A stretch of 64,000 bases of DNA from Bradyrhizobium iriomotense (GTDB lineage: Bacteria > Pseudomonadota > Alphaproteobacteria > Rhizobiales > Xanthobacteraceae), in the NCBI RefSeq assembly GCF_018130765.1, contig NZ_JAFCJZ010000018.1:110065-174064 (forward strand), in the 5' to 3' direction. The notes below the pieces were generated by a model, which had not been told where the DNA came from, did not search any database, and was given only the letters and a program-made list of their open reading frames with translations. Each line of letters opens with the position of its first letter. The stretch's first letter is position 1. A program made the position numbers and the translations under genes. Positions 52,560 to 60,087 of this stretch are shown here, piece after piece.

Positions 52560-52778
52560 ACAAGGCTCCGATCAGATATGGACATGAGTCATCGGCCAGC
52601 GCCCACCGCCCACCGCCGTGGCCGCTGTCGATATGCGCCAGCCAGGCGGAACCCGGCCGACATCTCCACGAAGATACGGAGGCACCCTCCGCTTAACAAG
52701 GGCCGCCGGAAAATATTTGGAATTCATCAAAGGGCGTGCGCATACAACGCGATGCAGCCCTGTGAGGGTTCAATCTAA

Positions 52779-52799
52779 CCAATTCGTGATCTACATTGG
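52779..52799. promoter_or_regulatory. Candidate TetR operator
   Basis: Inverted repeat CCAAT-N11-ATTGG, ending 5 bases before the ATG of the TetR gene at 52805 and 220 bases from the divergent molybdoenzyme operon. Position and symmetry fit an autoregulatory site. The rest of 52560-52778 holds no gene. Confidence 0.45.
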
Positions 52800-52804
52800 C
52801 TGAT

Positions 52805-53443
52805 ATGGACGACCACACCGACCAGATCCGGAAGCCCCGCGCCGATGCCGTGCGCAATCGCGAGCGCGTGCTCGAAGCGGCGAAGGCCGTGTTCAGCGCC
52901 GGCGGGCCCGAGGCAAGCCTGGAGGCCGTGGCAAAGCGCGCCGGGGTCGGCATCGGCACCCTCTACCGGCATTTTCCGACGCGCGAGGATCTGTTCGAGG
53001 CGGTGTACCGGCGCGAGGTCGAGCAACTCAGCGAGCTCGCCGAACAATTGAAGACTGCGAAGGACCCGGTCGACGCACTGCGCCGCTGGCTGAATTCTGC
53101 TGTCGAATTCGTTGCCACGAAAAAGGGCATGTCGGCCGCACTGGCGTTGACGTTCCAGAGTTCGTCGGAACTCGCCGCCTTCTCGATGGACCGGCTGACC
53201 AAGGCGATCGGCTCGCTGCTCGACCGCGCGGTCGCAGCCGGCCAGATGCGCGCCGATGTCAGCCCGGAGGATTTGCTCAGGGCCTTGATCGGCATGTGCT
53301 ACATGCACGACCAGCCCGGCTGGCAATCCTCGGTGCTGCGCATGCTGGACGTGTTCGTCGACGGCCTGCGGATGCAGACGGCCGCCAAGGCCAAGGCCCG
53401 CGTTGCCAAGCCCGCAAAACCGGCGGTGAAACGGAAGCGATAG
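52805..53443 (+). CDS. TetR/AcrR-family transcriptional regulator
   Basis: The 212-aa protein has the N-terminal helix-turn-helix (NRERVLEAAKAVFSAGG, then AVAKRAGVGIGTLYRHFPTRE) and a ligand-binding C-terminal half, closing with a Lys/Ala/Arg-rich tail. The SLEAVAKRAGVGIGTLYRHF form is that of regulators close to KstR2/YcdC-type proteins. The ATG at 52805 is used; a TTG at 52796 is in frame but lies within the operator. It is divergent from the molybdoenzyme operon and probably controls it. Confidence 0.88.
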   Translation: MDDHTDQIRKPRADAVRNRERVLEAAKAVFSAGGPEASLEAVAKRAGVGIGTLYRHFPTREDLFEAVYRREVEQLSELAEQLKTAKDPVDALRRWLNSAVEFVATKKGMSAALALTFQSSSELAAFSMDRLTKAIGSLLDRAVAAGQMRADVSPEDLLRALIGMCYMHDQPGWQSSVLRMLDVFVDGLRMQTAAKAKARVAKPAKPAVKRKR

Positions 53444-53472
53444 CACGCCCGTATTTCCCATGGGGCGTGCTA
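53441..53472. terminator. Inverted repeat, possible terminator of the TetR gene
   Basis: Perfect 10-bp arms TAGCACGCCC / GGGCGTGCTA with a 12-base loop, beginning at the TetR stop codon. No T run follows, so it may be a Rho-dependent or attenuator stem rather than an intrinsic terminator. It lies 38 bases before the next gene. Confidence 0.5.
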
Positions 53473-53509
53473 GGATCAGCACCGCCGGGATTTCAACGCG
53501 GAGCCTGTC

Positions 53510-53917
53510 ATGCGCATTGCCGCCTTGCTCGTCGCTCTCAGTGCGATCTTCAGCTCTGTCTCAGCGTTCGCCGACGACGTCACCGCGGCGCAGGGCGTCA
53601 TCCGCGCCCAGGAGCAGGCCTTCGTCCGCGACGACGCGAGCGCCGCCTATTCTTACGCCGCGCCCGCGATCAAGGAGATTTTTCCGGCCCCCGACATCTT
53701 CATGTCCATGGTGCAGAACGGCTACGCACCGGTCTATCGTCACAAGAGTTTCGAGTTTGGCGAGAGCAAGAGCGAAGGCAGCTGGATCTCCCAGCGCGTC
53801 CACATCGTCGATGCCAATGGCGAAGCCTGGGAGGCTCTGTACACGCTCGAGCAGCAGCCGGACGGCAGCTACAAGATCACCGGCTGCACTCTGCTGAAGG
53901 CAGGACAGGCCGTTTAA
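53510..53917 (+). CDS. Exported DUF4864-family protein
   Basis: The 135-aa protein has a signal peptide of about 21 residues (ending SAFADD). The mature domain matches DUF4864: AQGVIRAQEQAFVRDDASAA, then FPAPDIFMSMVQNGYAPVYR and YTLEQQPDGSYKITGC. It is an NTF2-like fold in appearance; function is unknown. It overlaps the MFS gene stop by 4 bases in convergent orientation. Confidence 0.8.
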   Translation: MRIAALLVALSAIFSSVSAFADDVTAAQGVIRAQEQAFVRDDASAAYSYAAPAIKEIFPAPDIFMSMVQNGYAPVYRHKSFEFGESKSEGSWISQRVHIVDANGEAWEALYTLEQQPDGSYKITGCTLLKAGQAV

Positions 53918-55179
53918 GTCGCAAAGCCCGGACCGGTCTTCACCGAACCCATCCGCGAGCGGATCAGCAGCAGCACGACGATGCCGATATTGAGCGCGTT
54001 CCAGGCGACGCCGTTGGCGAAGGCCGCGCCGTAGGAGCCGGTGGCATCGAAGATCACGCCGGACACCCAGCCGCCGAAGGACATGCCGAACACTGAGGCG
54101 AAGATCACGATGCCGACGCGGGTCGCGGCTTCGCGTGCGGGCATCGCCTCGCGCACGATGATGGCGTAGCTCGGCACGATGCCGCCCTGGAACAGGCCGA
54201 ACATCGCGGAGATCAGATACAGCGAGGTGAGGCTGTCGAAGAACAGATAGAAGACCAGCGCAAAGCCTTGCGCCAGTGATCCGACCAGCAGCGTGCGGAT
54301 GCCGCCGATCTTGTCGGCGAGATAGCCGGAGCCGATGCGGCTGACGATGCCGCAGGCCATCATCAGCGACAGCATCTCGGCGCCGCGCGCCACGCCGTAG
54401 CCGAGATCGCCGCAATAGGCGACGATGTGGACCTGCGGCATTGCCATGGCGACGCAGCAGGAGATGCTGGCGATCGAGAGCAGCACCGTCAGCGTATTGG
54501 TCGAGAGCTTGAGATCGACCCGCGGCGGAGGTGCCTTGGCGTGGTCATGGACCGTGTCGTTACCCATCTGCGCGCGCAGGACCAGAACCAGGATCGTCAT
54601 CAGGCCCACACAGACAAGACCGATACCGATATGGGTGGTGCGCCAGCCGATCGACTGCATGCCCCAGTTGACGATCGGGGGCCACATCGTTCCGGCGAAA
54701 TAATTACCGCTGGCGACGATGGTCACGGCAAGTCCGCGATAACGCTCGAACCAGTGCGAGGCCTCCGCCATCAGCGGCGCGAAGGTCGCCGATGTCCCGA
54801 GCCCGATCAGGAAATAGGCCGCGATGAACTGCCAGAGCTGCGTCGAAAGTCCCGCCAGCGTATTGGCGACGCCGAGGAAGGCGATGCTGATCGCCATCGC
54901 GGGCACGATGCCGAACCGGTCCGTGATCTTGCCGGCGATCACGCCGCCCAGCCCGAAGCCGAACATCATGAGGGTGAAGGCCAGCGACACCGCGCCGCGC
55001 GTGGCGGCGAATTCGGCCTGCACTGCGGGAATCATGACCACGATCGCCCACATGCCGACGCCGCCGATCGAACCGATCACCAGCGCAATAACGAGCCGTA
55101 TCCAGGCCTGACGGGAATCAGGGCTGAATGAGTCTGGTCTTTGTTCTGGATGATTTGGCGCGTGCACGGGCCGGACCAT
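53914..55179 (-). CDS. Major facilitator superfamily transporter
   Basis: The 421-aa protein has 12 helices and a central loop (about 205-230, HDHAKAPPPRVDLK). MFS marks are GKITDRFGIVPAMAIS in loop 2-3 and SGYLADKIGGIRTLLVG in loop 8-9. The general look is of the oxalate/formate-antiporter or monocarboxylate branch (WPPIVNWGMQSIGWR, then LFQGGIVPSYAIIVREAMPA), so a small carboxylate is a reasonable substrate. It is divergent from the copper operon at 55331. Confidence 0.86.
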   Translation of the reverse strand: MVRPVHAPNHPEQRPDSFSPDSRQAWIRLVIALVIGSIGGVGMWAIVVMIPAVQAEFAATRGAVSLAFTLMMFGFGLGGVIAGKITDRFGIVPAMAISIAFLGVANTLAGLSTQLWQFIAAYFLIGLGTSATFAPLMAEASHWFERYRGLAVTIVASGNYFAGTMWPPIVNWGMQSIGWRTTHIGIGLVCVGLMTILVLVLRAQMGNDTVHDHAKAPPPRVDLKLSTNTLTVLLSIASISCCVAMAMPQVHIVAYCGDLGYGVARGAEMLSLMMACGIVSRIGSGYLADKIGGIRTLLVGSLAQGFALVFYLFFDSLTSLYLISAMFGLFQGGIVPSYAIIVREAMPAREAATRVGIVIFASVFGMSFGGWVSGVIFDATGSYGAAFANGVAWNALNIGIVVLLLIRSRMGSVKTGPGFAT

Positions 55180-55330
55180 GGCCCGCGGATCAGCAGAGGG
55201 TCAAGCAACGTGGCGATATATTGGGCATGCGCGGTGCACTGCGGTAAGAAGGTGCTTGGCGAACGCGCGTTTTGCCATTAGTTTGCAATCAGCGTGTGCA
55301 ACCTTGCCGCGCGAGGAGCCTATCGGCGGA

Positions 55331-55771
55331 ATGTTGTTGCGATTGACGCGATCGATGCGGATCAGGGTGGGGCGGATCATCGCCCTCGCCTATCTGTTCT
55401 GCGTGCTCGCACCGGCGGCAAGCCTCGCCTTGGGCACTGGTCCCGCGCCGCGCCTTGACGACGCACTCCTCGCCGACCTCGTGCCGGTGCATCACCAGAT
55501 GGCGGGCCATCAGCATGGTGATGCCTCGCACGAACATGCGGGAACCCACGCGCATCACCAGACCGCCGCGAAGGATGCCCCCGCTCCGCATCAACATGGC
55601 GGCAAGGGAACCGTGGGCCCGTGCTGCGCGATGATGTGCGTCAGCGCGCTGCCGGCCGATCTGCCCAGCGTCGCGACACCGGTCCAGCCGAAATCGACCT
55701 GCGCGCCCGAGATCGTGGCCAGCCTGCACAGCACGGCGCCGCCCCAGCACTACCGCCCCCCCATCGCCTGA
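55331..55771 (+). CDS. Exported His/Cys-rich probable copper-binding protein
   Basis: The 146-aa protein has an N-terminal membrane or signal segment (about 13-35). A His-rich middle (HHQMAGHQHGDASHEHAG and HAHHQTA) follows, then the Cys cluster VGPCCAMMC, with a Met-His-Cys set suited to Cu(I). The ATG at 55331 is used; ATG 55355 is also in frame. No named family. First gene of the operon 55331-59734, it probably buffers or senses copper in the periplasm. The upstream region shows no clear CueR-type site. Confidence 0.7.
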   Translation: MLLRLTRSMRIRVGRIIALAYLFCVLAPAASLALGTGPAPRLDDALLADLVPVHHQMAGHQHGDASHEHAGTHAHHQTAAKDAPAPHQHGGKGTVGPCCAMMCVSALPADLPSVATPVQPKSTCAPEIVASLHSTAPPQHYRPPIA

Positions 55772-55843
55772 TCTGACGCAACGACGTCGGTCCGAGCGCG
55801 CATTTGCGCGCGCGAACCTGTGGTTCCAGATCAGGAATAAGAC

Positions 55844-56128
55844 ATGCTTGCGCTTTCCGGGGCGAAGTCCGCCGCCGCATCTGCGGTGGGTGGACGACAC
55901 ATTCGATTCAATTGGCTGCTGCCGGCCTTTGCCGCGCTGGCGCTGTCCGGCTGCATGCCGGCAACGACACAAGTCGCCAGTGCCGACCCCGCCGATCCCG
56001 CGGCGAAGGTGGCACGCGTCGGCTATCGCTCGACCATCGCGCCCTATACCAGCCTGCGGCCGGCGACGCCGGCGCCATGGCGCGACCGCAATGACGCCGT
56101 CACGCCGCAACCGAAGCAAGACCGGTAG
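55844..56128 (+). CDS. Small lipoprotein of the copper operon
   Basis: The 94-aa protein has a signal with lipobox ALSGC at about residue 37, so it should be acylated and membrane anchored. The mature tail (about 58 residues) is Pro/Ala-rich with no metal-binding motif (YRSTIAPYTSLRPATPAPWR). No family recognised. It sits 9 bases before the outer membrane factor gene, and may aid its assembly. Confidence 0.65.
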   Translation: MLALSGAKSAAASAVGGRHIRFNWLLPAFAALALSGCMPATTQVASADPADPAAKVARVGYRSTIAPYTSLRPATPAPWRDRNDAVTPQPKQDR

Positions 56129-56137
56129 GAGCGCGCC

Positions 56138-57577
56138 ATGGCACATCATCTTGCGCGCGGCCTGCTCGTGCTCACCGCGTTCGGCCTTTCATCAATAAGT
56201 CTTGCCGGCTGCATGGCGTTCTCGCCGGACGGCGGCATGACGACGGTCTCGGACCTCACCAGCCAGACCATCAAAAAGGACGTCGCCTTCGTCCGATCAG
56301 CCGAAGGCGCCGAGGCCGTCGACGCGACCGTCCGCCGGTTGCTGGCGCGCACGCTGACCATCGAGACCGCCGTGCAGATCGCGCTGCTCAACAACAAGGG
56401 GCTGCAAGCCGCTTACAACGAACTGGCGCTGGCCGAAACCGAACAGGTCGAGCAGAGCCTGCCGCCTAACCCCGTGTTCTCGATCTCGCGGATCTCGGGC
56501 AACGGCGCGAACGAGATCGAGCGCCAGGTGGTCGGCGACATCCTCGCCCTCGCAACACTGCCGTTCCGCTCCGAGATCGCGCGCGACCGCTTCCGCCAGG
56601 CGCAGTTGCGCGCGGCGCTGGCGACGTTGCGGCTCGCTGCCGACGTGCGCCGCGCCTATGTCCGCGCAGTCACCTGCAACGAGCTCGTGGTGCTGCTGAC
56701 GGACGCGAAGGCCACGGCGGAATCGACGGCCCAGCTCGCCGTCAAGCTCGGCGAGACCGGCTCGATCAACAAGCTCGACCAGGCCCGCGAACAGGTGTTC
56801 TACGCCGAGACGACCGCCGACCTCGCGACCGCGCGGCAGGCCGCGACCAGCACGCGCGAAAGACTCGCGCGCCTGATGGGGCTGTGGGACGACGGCCTCG
56901 ACTTCCGTCTGCCCAACCAGTTGCCGCCATTGCCGCGCCGGCCGCAGGCCCTGCCCTCGATCGAGGTCGACGCGGTCGCGCATCGCATCGATCTGCAGAT
57001 CGCGCGGCTGGAACTGACGGCGCTGGCGAAAGCGTTGAACCTCACTGAGGCGACGCGTTTCGTGACGCTGCTTGATCTCGCCGGCATCTCCCGCCGCACC
57101 CAGGATCCGGAAGGGCCGCCGTTCCGCGAACGCGGCTTCGACGTGCAGTTCCAGATCCCGATCTTCGACGGCGGCGAGGTCCGCGTGCGGCAGGCGGCGG
57201 AGACCTACAATCTCGCCTTCAACCGCCTGACCGAGCGTGCCGTGAACGTTCGCTCGGAGGCACGAGACGCCTATCGCGTCTACCGGTCCACCTACGACAT
57301 CGCCAGCCACTTCCAGCGCGAGATCGTTCCCTTGCGCAAGATCATCACTGAGGAGATGCAGCTGCGTTTCTCCAGCATGCAGGTCGGCATCTTTGCACTG
57401 CTGACGGAGGCGCGGCAGCGCCTGGCGTCGCTGCGCGGTGCCATCGATGCCAGGCAAAGATTCTTCCTCGCCCAGGCCGACCTGCAGACCGCCGTCAATG
57501 GCGGCGGCTCGCCCGCCTCTGGCGGCGACAATGCAACCACTATCGCCGCGGCAGTGTCTGCCGATGGCGACCACTGA
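56138..57577 (+). CDS. TolC-family outer membrane factor, CusC-like lipoprotein
   Basis: The 479-aa protein has a lipobox SLAGC at about residue 25 and the TolC/CusC repeat: TIETAVQIALLNNKGLQAAYN near 80, LAETEQVEQSLPPNPVFS, and RLARLMGLWDDG. The second half repeats the pattern, with IPIFDGGEVRVRQAAETYN. It would form the outer membrane channel of a heavy-metal efflux pump. AGGAG lies just before the ATG. The CusA and CusB partners are missing from this operon. Confidence 0.85.
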   Translation: MAHHLARGLLVLTAFGLSSISLAGCMAFSPDGGMTTVSDLTSQTIKKDVAFVRSAEGAEAVDATVRRLLARTLTIETAVQIALLNNKGLQAAYNELALAETEQVEQSLPPNPVFSISRISGNGANEIERQVVGDILALATLPFRSEIARDRFRQAQLRAALATLRLAADVRRAYVRAVTCNELVVLLTDAKATAESTAQLAVKLGETGSINKLDQAREQVFYAETTADLATARQAATSTRERLARLMGLWDDGLDFRLPNQLPPLPRRPQALPSIEVDAVAHRIDLQIARLELTALAKALNLTEATRFVTLLDLAGISRRTQDPEGPPFRERGFDVQFQIPIFDGGEVRVRQAAETYNLAFNRLTERAVNVRSEARDAYRVYRSTYDIASHFQREIVPLRKIITEEMQLRFSSMQVGIFALLTEARQRLASLRGAIDARQRFFLAQADLQTAVNGGGSPASGGDNATTIAAAVSADGDH

Positions 57578-57590
57578 GATGGAGGCCAGC

Positions 57591-58928
57591 ATGTTTTCCC
57601 GCCGAGGATTTCTGGGCAGCGCCGCCCTTGCCGGCGCGTCGGCCATCAGCGGCCGCGTCCAGGCCGCATCGATTCCGGAAGCGCCGACCATGGACAAGGT
57701 GGTGATGCAGCCGCCGCTGCACCCCATCAGCGGCCCCGACTATCGCCCCGTGGTCACGCTGAACGGCTGGTCGCTGCCGTTCCGCATGAACGGCGACTGG
57801 AAGGAATTCCACCTCGTCGCCGAACCCGTGGTGCGCGAATTCGCCGAAGGCATGAAGGTGAATTTGTGGGGCTACAACGGCCAGTCTCCCGGCCCGACCA
57901 TCGAGGCGGTCGAGGGCGACAAGGTCCGCATCTTCGTCACCAACCGCCTGCCCGAATACACCACCGTGCACTGGCACGGCATGATCGTGCCGAGCGGCAT
58001 GGACGGCGTCGGAGGATTGAACCAGCCGCACATCGATCCGGGCAAGACCTTCGTCTACGAGTTCGAGATGAAGAAGAGCGGGACCTTCATGTACCACCCG
58101 CATTCCGACGAGATGGTGCAGATGGCGATGGGCATGATGGGCATGTTCGTCGTGCATCCGCGCGACCCGAATTTCCGCCCCGTCGACCGCGACTATGTCT
58201 TCGTGATGAGCACCTATCGCGTCGATCCCGGCAGCTATCTGCCGCAGGTCAACGAGATGACCGACTTCAACATGTGGACCTGGAATTCGCGGGTGTTTCC
58301 GGGGATCGATCCGCTGCCGGTGCGGCTCGGCGACAAGGTGCGCGTGCGCATCGGCAATCTCAGCATGACCAACCATCCGATCCATCTGCACGGCCACAGC
58401 TTTGCGGTGACCTGCACCGACGGCGGTTGGATTCCCGAGAGCGCGCAGATTCCCGAAACCACCACCGACGTCCCCGTCGGCGCTATCAGGGTGTTCGACG
58501 TGCTCGCCGATAATCCCGGCGACTGGGCGTTCCACTGCCACAAGTCGCATCACACCATGAACGCAATGGGACACGAGGTCCGCAACCTCATCGGCGTGTC
58601 GCGCAAGGATCTCGCCAAGGCCGTCGGCAAGCTCGCGCCTGACGGCATGGCCATGGGCTCGACCGGGATGGCGATGGGCAACATGGAGATGCCCGCGCCC
58701 GACAACACGCTGCCGATGATGACCGGCACCGGCCAGTTCGGGCCGATCGAGATGGGCGGCATGTTCACGGTGATGAAGATCCGCGAGAACCTCGCGCGCG
58801 ACGATTACCGCGATCCCGGTCCGTACAAATTCCCGCAAGGCACCGTCGCCTACGAAGTCACGGCGCCGGCCACAGAGCCGGCCCGGCAGAAACCCGGCAG
58901 CCCGCCGATGAAGAACATGAAGATGTGA
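57591..58928 (+). CDS. Tat-exported multicopper oxidase, CopA/CueO-like
   Basis: The 445-aa protein has a twin-arginine signal (SRRGFLGSAALAGASA). All copper sites are visible: TVHWHGM and YHPHSDE (trinuclear), HPIHLHGH, and HCHKSHHTMNAMG, in which the Cys, the His 5 residues later and the Met 10 residues later form the type 1 site. A Met-rich stretch (MAMGSTGMAMGNMEM) lies near residue 365. It oxidises Cu(I) to Cu(II) in the periplasm. The ATG at 57591 follows GGAGG (57581-57585); ATGs at 57564 and 57579 are rejected since the latter lacks a site. Confidence 0.92.
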   Translation: MFSRRGFLGSAALAGASAISGRVQAASIPEAPTMDKVVMQPPLHPISGPDYRPVVTLNGWSLPFRMNGDWKEFHLVAEPVVREFAEGMKVNLWGYNGQSPGPTIEAVEGDKVRIFVTNRLPEYTTVHWHGMIVPSGMDGVGGLNQPHIDPGKTFVYEFEMKKSGTFMYHPHSDEMVQMAMGMMGMFVVHPRDPNFRPVDRDYVFVMSTYRVDPGSYLPQVNEMTDFNMWTWNSRVFPGIDPLPVRLGDKVRVRIGNLSMTNHPIHLHGHSFAVTCTDGGWIPESAQIPETTTDVPVGAIRVFDVLADNPGDWAFHCHKSHHTMNAMGHEVRNLIGVSRKDLAKAVGKLAPDGMAMGSTGMAMGNMEMPAPDNTLPMMTGTGQFGPIEMGGMFTVMKIRENLARDDYRDPGPYKFPQGTVAYEVTAPATEPARQKPGSPPMKNMKM

Positions 58929-58960
58929 GCGTTTCGATGAACCACCAACTGGAGACTACA

Positions 58961-59416
58961 ATGAAGAAGACCGTCACTTTCGTCCTCGCGCTGGCAGCGC
59001 TCTCGATCTCGTCCGCCGGCGCGCACGAAGATCACGGCCATGCGTCCTTTTCGGCGGGCGAGCCCGGCGATCCCAAGAAGCCGGCGCGCACCATCGAGAT
59101 CTCGCTGAGCGAGATGTCGTACGAGCCGTCGAAGATCGCAGTCAAGCAGGGCGAGCAGATCCGCTTCGTGCTGCGCAATGTCGGCAAGGAGGACCACGAA
59201 TTCCTGCTCGCGACCACCAAGGAGAATCTCGCGCATGCCGAGGTGATGAAGAAGCATCCGCACATGGAGCACGACGAGCCCAACGGCGTGCGGCTGGCGC
59301 CGAACAAGACGGCCGAGATCGTCTGGAAATTCACCAAGGCCGGCACCTTTGAATTCTCCTGCCTGATCCCCGACCATCGCGAGTACGGCATGGTCGGCCA
59401 AGTCACCGTCAAGTAA
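58961..59416 (+). CDS. Exported cupredoxin-like copper protein
   Basis: The 151-aa protein has a signal peptide of about 21 residues. A His-rich stretch (HEDHGHASF) follows, then a cupredoxin domain with the type 1 ligands His in KEDHEFLL, Cys in FSCLIPDH, His 5 residues later and Met 10 residues later. It probably carries Cu(I) or electrons to the multicopper oxidase. GGAG precedes the ATG. It lies 32 bases after the oxidase gene. Confidence 0.88.
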   Translation: MKKTVTFVLALAALSISSAGAHEDHGHASFSAGEPGDPKKPARTIEISLSEMSYEPSKIAVKQGEQIRFVLRNVGKEDHEFLLATTKENLAHAEVMKKHPHMEHDEPNGVRLAPNKTAEIVWKFTKAGTFEFSCLIPDHREYGMVGQVTVK

Positions 59417-59431
59417 ACAGTGGAGATTTCT

Positions 59432-59734
59432 ATGAACCGCATCATCCGCATCGCTGCAGCGCTGGCGCTGAGCGCAGGCCTGACCTTCGGCGCGGTCGCG
59501 GCGCAGAGCGCTTCGATCAGCGGCGAGGTCAAGAAGATCGACGAGGGCGCTGGCAAGATCACGCTCAAGCACGGCCCGGCCAAGAGCCTCGGCATGGAGG
59601 AGCCCATGACCATGGTCTACCGCGTCAAGGACCCCGCCATGCTCAAGCAGGTGAAGGTCGGCGACAAGGTGACCTTCGAGGCCGAGGAGGCGACGTCGGG
59701 CTACACGGTGACGAAGATGGACAAGGCGAAGTAG
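59432..59734 (+). CDS. CusF-like periplasmic copper-binding protein
   Basis: The 100-aa protein has a signal peptide of about 23 residues and a CusF/copper-binding OB-fold with KITLKHGPAKSL and MEEPMTMVYRV. In E. coli CusF copper is bound by His, Trp, Met and Met; here His in KHGP and two Met in PMTM are present, but the Trp position is Met. It would deliver Cu(I) to an efflux system. TGGAGA lies upstream of the ATG. It is the last gene of the operon. Confidence 0.87.
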   Translation: MNRIIRIAAALALSAGLTFGAVAAQSASISGEVKKIDEGAGKITLKHGPAKSLGMEEPMTMVYRVKDPAMLKQVKVGDKVTFEAEEATSGYTVTKMDKAK

Positions 59735-59755
59735 GGGCGCTCTGCCAACTGCCCC

Positions 59756-59854
59756 GTCATTCCGGGATGGTCCGCAGGACCAGACCCTGGTGCGCAATTG
59801 CGCACCTGAGAATCTCGAGATTCCGGGTTCGCCCTTCGGGCGCCCCGGAATGAC
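59756..59854. repeat. Large palindromic repeat after the copper operon
   Basis: Outer arms GTCATTCCGGG (59756-59766) and its complement at 59843-59854 enclose a perfect 18-bp palindrome GGTGCGCAATTGCGCACC (59789-59806). This is the Bradyrhizobium-type GTCATTCCGGG repeat. It lies 22 bases after the last copper gene and may act as a terminator. The 353 bases from 59735 to flhA otherwise hold only the flhA leader. Confidence 0.8.
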
Positions 59855-60087
59855 ACCCCGAGGGGCCCGAAACACCCCGGTCTGCCCCCCTGCCACCCCC
59901 TCCGTTAACCCTTTGCTAACCATACACCCGGCAAGAATTGCCGAGTGAAGTCGAGTGTCGTCAGCCGCGTAGAACGGGAGCTCCCGTGGACGCCAGTGCG
60001 GTGCCTCACTTTCGGAACGGCGGCCCATCGGCCGCCGCGCAGACGTTTGGGGCGCGCGGGCGGCAGTCGCGCGGGGAGGCAGCTACC

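Noticed and set aside
55180..55330. CueR/CopY-type operator ahead of the copper operon
   Set aside because: No convincing dyad or spacing typical of these regulators; a GTAAG..CGAAC pair has a spacer too short for the SigF motif.
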